This document shows, one piece after another, positions 1-5,729 of a stretch of DNA of 9,022 nucleotides. This DNA is from Mesorhizobium sp. (GTDB lineage: Bacteria; Pseudomonadota; Alphaproteobacteria; Rhizobiales; Rhizobiaceae). The stretch covers positions 1 to 9,022 of the forward strand of contig JAEKLU010000140.1 in assembly GCA_019509685.1 (NCBI GenBank). Direction: 5' to 3'. The number at the start of each line of letters is the position of its first letter. Position 1 is the first letter of the stretch. A program made the position numbers and the translations under genes. Below the pieces are notes generated by a model. The model was not told the origin of the DNA. It saw only the letters and a program-made list of their open reading frames with translations, and did not search any database.

Positions 1-842
1 GGGATGACATCGGCCTTGCCATCCAGCGGCTCGGTGGCGACGATATAGTTGCCGACCGGCATGATGCGGCTGTTGACGCGCGGCTCCAGCCCTTGCAGCA
101 GCGCATCGCCGGCCAGCACCACATGCCGGGCGCGGACAGAACCCTTGTCGGTATGGACGCGGATCGACGGTTCGCGTTCCAGCCGCACCGCGACCGAGTT
201 CTCGTGGATGACGACACCTGCAGCGGCTGCCGCGCGGGCAAGCCCCAGCGTGTAATTTAGCGGATGCATGTGACCGCCAAGCGGCTCGAAAACCGCGCCT
301 TGGTAGGGTGTGTCCACCTTTTGCCGCGCCTGCGCCGCCGAAAGGATCTCGACATCGGTGAACTTCATCACCTTGGCGAGGCACTCGGCCTCCGCCTCGA
401 AATCGCTGAGATCCGAGTTGTTGACGGCGCCGACCAGATGACCGGTCAGGCGCAGGTCGCAGTCGATGGCGTGGCGTTCGATGATGTCGAGCACCAGCCC
501 GCGCGCTTCGAAGGCGAGGTCGAACAGCGCCTTCGCCCGCTCCGGCCCGAACGTCTTGACCAGCCCCCTGGCGCCCTTGCGCAGGCCGGGAATCATCTGG
601 CCGCCATTGCGGCCCGAGGCGCCCCAGCCGATCTTGCCGCCTTCGAGCAGCACGACCTTCAAGCCCCGCTCGGCGGCATGAAGCGCTGCCGACAGGCCGG
701 TGCAGCCGCCGCCGACCACCACCAGATCGGCTTCGACGTCACCCGCAAGCGCCGGATGGTCCGGCGCCGGACTGGCGGTGGCGACATAATAGGATTTGCC
801 GATATCGAGACCGGCATTGAAACCTGTTGAACGGGTTGCCAT
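1..842 (-). CDS. puuB: PuuB-type FAD-dependent oxidoreductase (gamma-glutamylputrescine oxidase-like), C-terminus cut by window edge
   Basis: Reading the minus strand from the ATG at 842-840 gives an open frame of about 280 residues to the window edge, starting MATRSTGFNAGLDIGKSYYV. Residues 39-49 form a beta-strand plus FAD-binding GxGxxG (G44, G46, G49), followed by GASGRNGGQM at 74-83, a signature of the DAO/OrdL/PuuB family of flavin amine oxidases. Family members oxidise the secondary amine of gamma-glutamylated amines, giving an aldehyde and hydrogen peroxide; they are cytoplasmic. The start lies only 2 bp after the stop of the upstream puuA-like gene, with an AAGGTG ribosome-binding site inside that gene's end, so the two are surely co-translated. 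That pairing is the main reason to prefer PuuB over generic D-amino-acid or sarcosine oxidase. The C-terminal third is outside the window, so integrity cannot be judged. Confidence 0.88.
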   Translation of the reverse strand, partial: MATRSTGFNAGLDIGKSYYVATASPAPDHPALAGDVEADLVVVGGGCTGLSAALHAAERGLKVVLLEGGKIGWGASGRNGGQMIPGLRKGARGLVKTFGPERAKALFDLAFEARGLVLDIIERHAIDCDLRLTGHLVGAVNNSDLSDFEAEAECLAKVMKFTDVEILSAAQARQKVDTPYQGAVFEPLGGHMHPLNYTLGLARAAAAAGVVIHENSVAVRLEREPSIRVHTDKGSVRARHVVLAGDALLQGLEPRVNSRIMPVGNYIVATEPLDGKADVI

Positions 843-844
843 GG

Positions 845-2218
845 TCACACCTTGAGCAACAGATGGTCGCGTTCCCAGGACGTCACCACGCTCTGGAACA
901 GGTCGAGCTCGACGCTTTTGACACGCAGATAGGTCTGGAAGAAATCCTCGCCGAGCAGCGCCCGCACCGGGTCGCAGGCGGCCAAACGGTCGAGCGCCTC
1001 CTCCATTGTCTTGGGCAGGTTGCTGCGGCTGCGATAGGCATTGCCGAAGGCCTCGGGTGAGCGGGCTAGCTTCTCCTCGATGCCGAGATAACCGGCGATC
1101 AGCGAGCCGGCCATCGCCAGATACGGGTTGGCGTCGGCGCCAGGCAGCCGGTTCTCGATCCGCCGCGCGGCGCGTCCGCCCATCGGCACGCGCAGGCCGC
1201 AGGAGCGGTTGTCGTGCGACCACTCGATGTTGGCCGGCGCGCTGTGGTTCGGCCGGATGCGGCGATACGAATTCACATGCGGCGCAAACAGCGGCATGAT
1301 TTCGGGGATGTATTTCTGCAGGCCGCCGATGAACTGCGAAAACATCTCGGTGTCGTCGCCGTCCCTGCCGGCAAACAAGGGCTCGCCCTTCTCATCGACG
1401 ATCGACATGTGCAGATGCATCGAGCTGCCGGCCTGCGCCGCGATCGGCTTGGCCATGAAAGTGGCGTGCATGCCATTCGCCTGCGCGATCTGGCGCGCCA
1501 GCCGCTTGAACAAGAGCACCTTGTCGGCAAGCGCCAGCGGATCGCCGTGCAGCAGGTTGATCTCCAACTGCGCCGTGCCGGATTCGTGGATCAGCGTGTC
1601 GAGCGGCAGACCGGCGGTCGCGGCATGCTCGTAGAGGCGCCGCGTCACCGCTTCGAATTCCTCCAGCGCCTGCATGTCGTAAGGATGCTGCACGCTTTCC
1701 GGCCGGCCGTTGCGCCCGACCGGTGCGGTCAGCGGCCGGTCCGGATCGGGGTTGGGCGCGGTCAGGTAGAATTCGACTTCCGGCGCCATCACCGCGCGCC
1801 AGCCGCGCTGGCGGTAAAGGTCGAGCACGGCCCTCAGCACGTGGCGCGGCGAGGCCATCCAGGCGCGGCCGTCCATGTGGAAGGCGTCGGCAAACACATA
1901 GGCCTTGCCGGGGTTGCCAGGCGCTGGGCACAGCGTGGAAATGTCCGGCACCATGCGCATATCCGGGTCCGAATAGGCAAAGCCCTCGTCGATGGAACCG
2001 GAATAGCGGCCGTCGATGGCGACGAGAAAGGCGCTGCTCGGCAGATAGAGCGCCCGGTCCTCGAGCGACTGCAGGAACTTGGCCGTCGGCAGCGCCTTGC
2101 CGCGCAGCACGCCGTTCACATCGGGCACGAGGCATTCGACCTCGCTTATCGCATGCGTCTTCAGCCAGTCTCGCGCGTCGGCGCCGCTGGAAAGGGAAGT
2201 GTCTTGTTTGTCAGGCAT
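845..2218 (-). CDS. puuA: PuuA-like gamma-glutamylpolyamine synthetase (glutamine synthetase family), copy 1
   Basis: This 457-residue protein has the glutamine synthetase fold and length of PuuA, which joins glutamate to putrescine or a related amine using ATP in the cytoplasm. The metal ligands of GS are present: E147 and E149 in the PEVEFYL strand, E212 and E219 in HESGTAQLEINL, H268 in SSMHLH and E355 in RRIENR. The substrate-loop motif NSYRRIRP lies at 316-323. The position of the GS ammonia-site glutamate (E327 of E. coli GlnA, GYEAP) is Ser326 here (NHSAP), and the adenylylation-site tyrosine motif is missing, so this is not a nitrogen-assimilating GlnA. It is first in an operon with the puuB-like gene 2 bp downstream. 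The ATG at 2218 has only a weak GGA upstream, but the N-terminus (SEVECLVPDVNGVLRGK) aligns well with the family. The exact amine substrate is inferred. Confidence 0.9.
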   Translation of the reverse strand: MPDKQDTSLSSGADARDWLKTHAISEVECLVPDVNGVLRGKALPTAKFLQSLEDRALYLPSSAFLVAIDGRYSGSIDEGFAYSDPDMRMVPDISTLCPAPGNPGKAYVFADAFHMDGRAWMASPRHVLRAVLDLYRQRGWRAVMAPEVEFYLTAPNPDPDRPLTAPVGRNGRPESVQHPYDMQALEEFEAVTRRLYEHAATAGLPLDTLIHESGTAQLEINLLHGDPLALADKVLLFKRLARQIAQANGMHATFMAKPIAAQAGSSMHLHMSIVDEKGEPLFAGRDGDDTEMFSQFIGGLQKYIPEIMPLFAPHVNSYRRIRPNHSAPANIEWSHDNRSCGLRVPMGGRAARRIENRLPGADANPYLAMAGSLIAGYLGIEEKLARSPEAFGNAYRSRSNLPKTMEEALDRLAACDPVRALLGEDFFQTYLRVKSVELDLFQSVVTSWERDHLLLKV

Positions 2219-2249
2219 TGATCATGTCCGTACGAAGAGGAATCGCTTC

Positions 2250-2314
2250 GGCGGGCATGTCCGTTCCGGTGGGGCGTTGTCGAGGCTGCTTTATCCGAGG
2301 AACGGACGCCCGCC
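2250..2314. repeat. Long interrupted inverted repeat (stem-loop) in the puuA leader
   Basis: The left arm at 2250-2267 (GGCGGGC, a 2-nt AT bulge, GTCCGTTCC) is the exact reverse complement of the right arm at 2299-2314 (GGAACGGACGCCCGCC) apart from the bulge. That makes 16 base pairs around a 31-nt loop. It ends 32 bp before the puuA start codon, so it would lie in the 5' leader or core promoter. Neither side is followed by a T-run, so it is not a standard intrinsic terminator. It could be a regulator site, a leader RNA structure, or a degenerate dispersed element. Confidence 0.7.
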
Positions 2315-2320
2315 TGATGA

Positions 2321-2336
2321 CCGGCCAAGCGGCCGG
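2321..2336. repeat. Short palindrome CCGGCC-AAGC-GGCCGG
   Basis: A perfect 6-bp inverted repeat with a 4-nt spacer lies 7 bp beyond the long stem-loop, again upstream of puuA. In this GC-rich DNA a palindrome of this size can arise by chance; its value is that it clusters with the longer one. Confidence 0.4.
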
Positions 2337-2626
2337 ATCGAGCGGCGGGAGACCCCTTCGGTCCAACCGTCGCGAACGACGTGCGAACCGACTTTCGTCT
2401 CCTCGGCGCGTTGCAGATTCTCGTGCCGGCAGCAGCGCATGATCAGCGATGACCCGTCAAAACGCAGGTCTTCATGGCCGTGTTTGAGAACGGTCGGCCA
2501 ATCAAAACAGAAATACCGGCGATGAAATCCATGTCACGTCTCGTTGATGGATATGGTTTGACCGATCATCCAGCCAGAAGCAAGCGCGCATGTTGCGGGC
2601 TTCTATCGTGGATCGGTGGCCTCGGC

Positions 2627-2857
2627 TCAGCCGATGCTCTCGCCACCATCGATCACCAGCGCCTGTCCCGTCATGAAGGACGAGCGATCGGAGACGAGAA
2701 AAAGGATCGCCTCGGCGATCTCCTGCGCGCTCGCCCAGCGACCCATCGGGATTTTGGTGCGCACATAGGTCTCGATCGCACCGCGCCCGCCCATCTGGGC
2801 GATAAACGGCTCGTTGAAGGGCGTGTCGACCCAGCCCGGGCAGAGCGCATTGACGCC
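2627..2857 (-). pseudogene. C-terminal remnant of a short-chain dehydrogenase/reductase
   Basis: On the minus strand the frame ending at the TGA at 2629-2627 reads VNALCPGWVDTPFNEP, then KIPMGRWASAQEIAEAILFL, and ends GQALVIDGGESIG. This is the unmistakable last quarter of a classical SDR: the 'VNxxxPGxxxT' strand after the catalytic helix, the 'P.GR...EEIA..v.fL.S' helix and the 'tG....DGG' end. The Rossmann GxxxGxG motif and the Tyr-x-x-x-Lys catalytic pair, which should precede it, are absent. Upstream of about 2856 the sequence switches abruptly to an ABC permease in another frame. The fragment has about 76 residues of an expected 250. Its position next to uxuA would suit an NAD-dependent sugar-acid dehydrogenase, but the specificity cannot be read from this end. 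Confidence 0.85.
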
Positions 2858-3111
2858 GGCATGATCTGCGGCAGCACGATCGAGCGAAACGTCGTCAGTG
2901 GCGTGGCATAGAGATCGCTGGACGCTTCGACCAGGTTGCGATCGAGACTCGCGAGCCCCGTGCCGACGATCATCGTCACCAGTGCCATCGAGAACAGGCC
3001 GTGCGCGGCGATGATCGAGCCATAGCCCAGCGAAAGCCGTGGCGGCTGGTCACCCGGCCAGACCGACGCGATGAACGGATTGACCACGCCGAACAGTTGC
3101 ACCAGCGCCAT
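2857..3111 (-). pseudogene. Internal remnant of an ABC transporter permease (polyamine PotC/PotB-like)
   Basis: The minus-strand frame from 3111 encodes about 85 residues that resemble the middle of a binding-protein-dependent permease. A membrane segment around GYGSIIAAHGLFSMALVTMIVG is followed by the cytoplasmic EAA loop, here EASSDLYATPLTTFRSIVLP, then MPA, where the match stops. In intact PotC-like permeases the EAA loop (EAAxDLGA...LP) contacts the ATPase, and further membrane helices follow; here those and the N-terminal helices are missing. The usual glycine of the EAA motif is a tyrosine. The open frame continues to 2671, but that part is the SDR remnant read out of frame, so a 146-residue gene call would be an artificial chimera. 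It may be what is left of a polyamine importer that once belonged with puuA-puuB. Confidence 0.75.
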
Positions 3112-3117
3112 GCGCGA

Positions 3118-3259
3118 GTTGGCGCGGGACCGCTTCTATGCCAGCGAATATTACCGCTCCTATTACAGCCAGACGCGGCTGGCCGAAGAGGTCGGCTTCT
3201 TCGTGCCGCTGGGCCTGTTCGCGCGCTTCGTCGAAATCATCGACGCGCGCCTCGGATAA
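3118..3259 (+). pseudogene. C-terminal remnant of an unidentified plus-strand protein
   Basis: The plus-strand frame ending at the TAA at 3257-3259 reads RDRFYASEYYRSYYSQTRLA then EEVGFFVPLGLFARFVEIID. Nearly all codons end in G or C, like real genes here, while the minus strand of the same stretch has stops or an unconvincing composition. No start codon with a ribosome-binding site exists, because the sequence upstream of about 3118 is the ABC permease read backwards. The SEYYRxYYxxTxLxxEVGFFV pattern resembles the sensor-domain region of some LuxR-type regulators, but I am not sure of this. It is most simply the truncated 3' end of a gene cut by the same rearrangement. It ends 6 bp before the uxuA stop, convergently. 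Confidence 0.5.
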
Positions 3260-3265
3260 CCCGCC

Positions 3266-4450
3266 TCAAGCCAGTTCGAATCGTTCCACGGCCCGCATGA
3301 TGCCGCGCAGTTCGGCGAGGCCTTTGAGCCGGCCGATCAGCGAGTAGCCGGGGTTGATCTTCGTCTTGCCGATGTCGTCGGCAAGCAGGTGGCCGTGGTC
3401 GGGTCGCATCGGGATGCGCCAGTCGGAGCGGCCTTCCTTGCGCCGGCGCGCCTCTTCCTTCATCAGCGCCAGGATCACTTCGGCCATGTCGGTCGAGCCT
3501 TCCAGATGCTCGGCCTCGTAGAAGGAGCCGTCCGCCTCGCGCGTCACGTTGCGCAGATGCGCGAAATGGATTCTTGGGCCGAATTCCCCGATCATCGCGA
3601 CCAGGTCATTGTCGGCGCGCACGCCGTAGGAGCCGGTGCAGAAGGTCAGGCCGTTCGATGAGCTGTCGACCGTCTCCAAGATGAAGCGTGCATCGTCGGC
3701 GGTAGAGACGACGCGCGGCAGGCCGTAGAGCGAGAAGGGCGGATCGTCGGGATGGATGCACATGCGCGCCCCGACTTCCTCGGCGGCCGGGATGATCTCC
3801 TTCAGGAACCAGGCAAGGTTGGCGCGCAGCTCCGCCGGGCCGATCGCCGCGTAATCGGCGAGCGCGTCGCGCATCGTGTCGCGGTTATAGGTGCGTTCCG
3901 TGGCCGGCAGGCCGGCGATCAGATTGCGCTCGATTTTATCGATGTCCTCGGGGCTGAGCTCGTGCAGCCGCGCCTCCGCTTCCCTGAGGCGCGCCGGGCT
4001 GTAGCTCGCCTCGGCATTCGGCCGCTTCAGCACGAAAACATCGTAAGCGGCGAAGTCGAGCGCATCGAAGCGCAAGGCGTAGCCGGTGGTCGGCAGCCGG
4101 TACATCAGATCGGTGCGGGTCCAGTCGACCACCGGCATGAAATTGTAGCAGATGGTGGAGATGCCGGCCTTGGCCAGCGACCGGATCGTATCCCTGTACC
4201 AAGCGGCGTAACGCTCACGCTCCGGTGTGCCGGTCTTGATCGAATTATGGACCGGAATGCTCTCCACCACCGACCAGGTCAGCCCCGCCGCCTCGATGAT
4301 GCGCTTGCGCTCGAGGATGGCCTCCAGCGGCCAGGCGCTGCCGTCATAGATGTTGTGCAGCGCCGACACGATCCCTGTCGCGCCGGCCTGCCTGACATGG
4401 TCGAGCGTGACCGGATCGTTCGGGCCGTACCAGCGCCAGCATTGTTCCAT
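3266..4450 (-). CDS. uxuA: Mannonate dehydratase UxuA
   Basis: A 394-residue protein, full length for UxuA, which removes water from D-mannonate to give 2-keto-3-deoxy-D-gluconate in the cytoplasmic D-glucuronate pathway. It is a TIM barrel of the xylose-isomerase-like superfamily. Family signatures are [10 protein letters not shown] at the N-terminus, [12 protein letters not shown] at 23-33, [15 protein letters not shown] at 101-115 and MCIHPDDPP at 230-238. The expected manganese ligands are His233, Cys271 (TFCTGSYG), His298 (HFAHLRN) and Asp351 (RPDHGH), so the enzyme should be active. The ATG at 4450 has a good AAGGGA ribosome-binding site about 6 nt upstream. It is divergent from a GntR regulator across 229 bp. 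No intact uxuB or uronate isomerase gene is in view; only an SDR remnant lies downstream, so the partner enzymes must be encoded elsewhere if the pathway works. Confidence 0.96.
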   Translation of the reverse strand: MEQCWRWYGPNDPVTLDHVRQAGATGIVSALHNIYDGSAWPLEAILERKRIIEAAGLTWSVVESIPVHNSIKTGTPERERYAAWYRDTIRSLAKAGISTICYNFMPVVDWTRTDLMYRLPTTGYALRFDALDFAAYDVFVLKRPNAEASYSPARLREAEARLHELSPEDIDKIERNLIAGLPATERTYNRDTMRDALADYAAIGPAELRANLAWFLKEIIPAAEEVGARMCIHPDDPPFSLYGLPRVVSTADDARFILETVDSSSNGLTFCTGSYGVRADNDLVAMIGEFGPRIHFAHLRNVTREADGSFYEAEHLEGSTDMAEVILALMKEEARRRKEGRSDWRIPMRPDHGHLLADDIGKTKINPGYSLIGRLKGLAELRGIMRAVERFELA

Positions 4451-4476
4451 GATTGTCCCTTCCGTGATTGCCAGCG

Positions 4477-4506
4477 ACCATATTGTCGGACGGCAATGGC
4501 CGTCAA
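4477..4506 (-). promoter_or_regulatory. Candidate sigma-70 promoter of uxuA
   Basis: On the minus strand TTGACG (4506-4501) and TATGGT (4482-4477) are separated by 18 bp, with an alternative ATATGG giving 17 bp. Transcription would start near 4470 and leave a leader of about 20 nt before the uxuA ATG. The -35 box is a good match to the consensus and the -10 box is fair. A palindrome fills the spacer. Confidence 0.5.
4482..4497. promoter_or_regulatory. Candidate GntR-family operator in the uxuA promoter
   Basis: ATTGTCGGACGGCAAT is an imperfect 16-bp palindrome (six of eight base pairs match) built of ATTGTC and GGCAAT half-sites. FCD-type GntR regulators commonly bind ATTGTC-like inverted half-sites. 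It lies between the candidate -35 and -10 boxes of uxuA, where a bound repressor would block polymerase. Two more ATTGYC hexamers follow at 4467-4472 and 4452-4457, each exactly 15 bp apart, the last one adjoining the start codon. Assignment to the divergent regulator is inference. Confidence 0.45.
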
Positions 4507-4679
4507 ATCGACTGGGCGCGGCAAGATCGCGGACCGCCTGGGGACACCTGCCCTGCCCTCCCTTGCAGCGGCGCGCGTTAACCGTCTATCGTGCGGCTCC
4601 AAGAACTGCTGCCCAAGTATCGCGGCGGCGGATTGAACGGCGCGACAGTTTTCAGGACGAATGAAGTAACGCTTAGCCA

Positions 4680-5378
4680 ATGATCGACAAATCGCAATTC
4701 GGACTGACCGCTGTCGATAGCGCTCCACTGCATGAGAAAGTCTATCTGGAGCTCGTGCGGGCGCTGATGTCGGGTCAGTTGCAGCCCGGTCAGAAACTGA
4801 CGTCGCGCAAGCTCGCCAAGGAGCTCGGCACCAGCGATATGCCGGTACGCAGCGCCTTTACGCGGCTGCAGGCGCTGCGGGCGCTGAGCCCGATGCCGAA
4901 CGGCAGCGTCGAGGTGCCGCTGATCTCCGCCGAGCGCTTTCAGCAACTGACCGCGGTGCGTACGATCCTGGAAGGCACGGCGACCGAACTCGCCACCAAG
5001 CGCATCAACGGCAACAATTTGCGCGCCATCCGCCGTCACTGCACCGAGCTAACCCAGGCCGCCCGCAGCGGCGATATCGACGACTACCTGCGCAGGAACC
5101 ACGACTTCAAATTCTCGATCTACCGCCATTGCGGCAACGAGCAGATGATTTTCCTGATCGAGACGGTGTGGATGCAGGTCGGTCCATTCCTCAGAAACCT
5201 GCGCGTCGGATTCGAGGACGATCTCGCCGGCATTCTCGGCATCGACTATCACGAGGAGGTGGTCGCGGCGATCGAGGCGGGCGACGGCGATCGCGCCCGT
5301 TCGGCCATCGTGCGCGACATCGACGAGGGCGCGACACACATCCTCGGCCAGGTGAAGTTCCCGCAATTGCGCAACTAG
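4680..5378 (+). CDS. GntR-family transcriptional regulator, FCD (FadR) subfamily
   Basis: A 232-residue protein with the usual two-domain plan. A winged helix lies at about 15-80, with the recognition segment TSRKLAKELGTSDMPVRSAF at 41-60, and an all-helical FCD ligand-binding domain at about 84-222. In FCD domains a metal is usually held by Asp/Asn, and three histidines. Here N140, H191 (YHEEVVAAIEAGD) and H220 are present, but the first histidine of the usual N/D-x-x-F-H motif appears to be Lys144 (NHDFKF). It is divergent from uxuA, whose promoter contains a matching type of palindrome, so local control of uxuA by a sugar acid is likely; control of the downstream puuA2 is an alternative. 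A stop codon two codons upstream makes the ATG at 4680 the first possible start, with a weak ribosome-binding site. The stop codon lies in a dispersed repeat. Confidence 0.92.
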   Translation: MIDKSQFGLTAVDSAPLHEKVYLELVRALMSGQLQPGQKLTSRKLAKELGTSDMPVRSAFTRLQALRALSPMPNGSVEVPLISAERFQQLTAVRTILEGTATELATKRINGNNLRAIRRHCTELTQAARSGDIDDYLRRNHDFKFSIYRHCGNEQMIFLIETVWMQVGPFLRNLRVGFEDDLAGILGIDYHEEVVAAIEAGDGDRARSAIVRDIDEGATHILGQVKFPQLRN

Positions 5379-5480
5379 AGCGTTTCACCGTTTTACGGAA
5401 ACGGCGAACCGCTCTATCTCTTTGTTTTGTCGCAATTTCCAGGCGGAAAACCGCTTACACTTTTCCTGAAATTGCTCTAG
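5375..5480. repeat. Dispersed palindromic extragenic repeat (Rhizobiales type)
   Basis: A 106-bp AT-richer block bounded by perfect 7-bp inverted ends, CTAGAGC (5375-5381) and GCTCTAG (5474-5480). It holds two hairpins. The first, 5379-5413, pairs AGCGtTTCaCCGTTT with AAACGGcGAAcCGCT. The second, from about 5432 to 5475, pairs GCAATTTC...AGG...AAAA with TTTTCCTGAAATTGC. I recognise this sequence from memory as a repeat scattered between genes in Mesorhizobium and relatives. It may act as a transcription terminator or RNA-stabilising end for the gntR message. Its first bases provide the TAG stop of the regulator. Confidence 0.8.
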
Positions 5481-5729
5481 GCAGACGAAGGTGTCCGGCT
5501 GCAAGCGGCCGCCGAATTCGGCTTGGCTTTCACAGGTCTTATGGCTATGTTGCGATCGCAGATCGCAGATCATGGACCCGAAATGCCGCCCGATATCCCA
5601 GCTAGTGACTTGAAAAAATGAAGATAAAGCCAACCGGCATCAGCCGAGATGGCCTTCATGAACTCATAAGCTGTAAATTGGATATCGTAGCCGACAGGCT
5701 ACAGCACCTCGAGAAAACAGGGGCGGAAA
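5481..5729 (+). promoter_or_regulatory. Leader/promoter region of the second puuA-like gene
   Basis: This non-coding stretch contains TGCGATCGCA (a 10-bp palindrome at 5551-5560) overlapping a tandem GATCGCA-GATCGCA at 5554-5567. An AT-richer patch lies at 5609-5629, and a perfect hairpin sits shortly before the start codon. No well-spaced -35/-10 pair was convincing. The features are compatible with a regulated promoter but none is proven. Confidence 0.35.
5687..5702 (+). repeat. Perfect 6-bp hairpin upstream of puuA2
   Basis: GTAGCC (5687-5692), loop GACA, GGCTAC (5697-5702) form a perfect inverted repeat ending 27 bp before the TTG start. As DNA it could be an operator; as RNA it would be a small stem just upstream of the ribosome-binding region GGGGCGG (5720-5726). 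Confidence 0.5.

Larger units (their letters stand above)
2219..2626. other. Leader/intergenic region of the puuA-puuB operon, no gene seen
   Basis: About 400 bp without a convincing gene in any frame. Short open frames here show no recognisable domain and lack the G/C-rich third-position pattern of the neighbours. The part nearest puuA contains a long interrupted inverted repeat (2250-2314) and a second palindrome (2321-2336). I could not find a well-spaced sigma-70 promoter facing puuA. The left edge of the decayed gene fragments follows at 2627, so part of this stretch may also be degraded sequence. Confidence 0.6.

Noticed and set aside
1214..2221. A 335-codon plus-strand open frame opposite puuA
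   Set aside because: It is the antisense shadow of the puuA reading frame: arginine/histidine-rich, with no domain, while the minus strand has a complete conserved enzyme.
2474..2911. A 145-codon plus-strand open frame over the leader and the SDR remnant
   Set aside because: Most of it is antisense to the SDR remnant, and no domain is visible in the rest.
3752..4636. A 294-codon plus-strand open frame opposite uxuA
   Set aside because: It is a shadow of uxuA; the minus-strand protein has all catalytic residues.
4633..4665. Possible promoter TTGAAC for the gntR gene
   Set aside because: No acceptable -10 box lies at 16-18 bp spacing.
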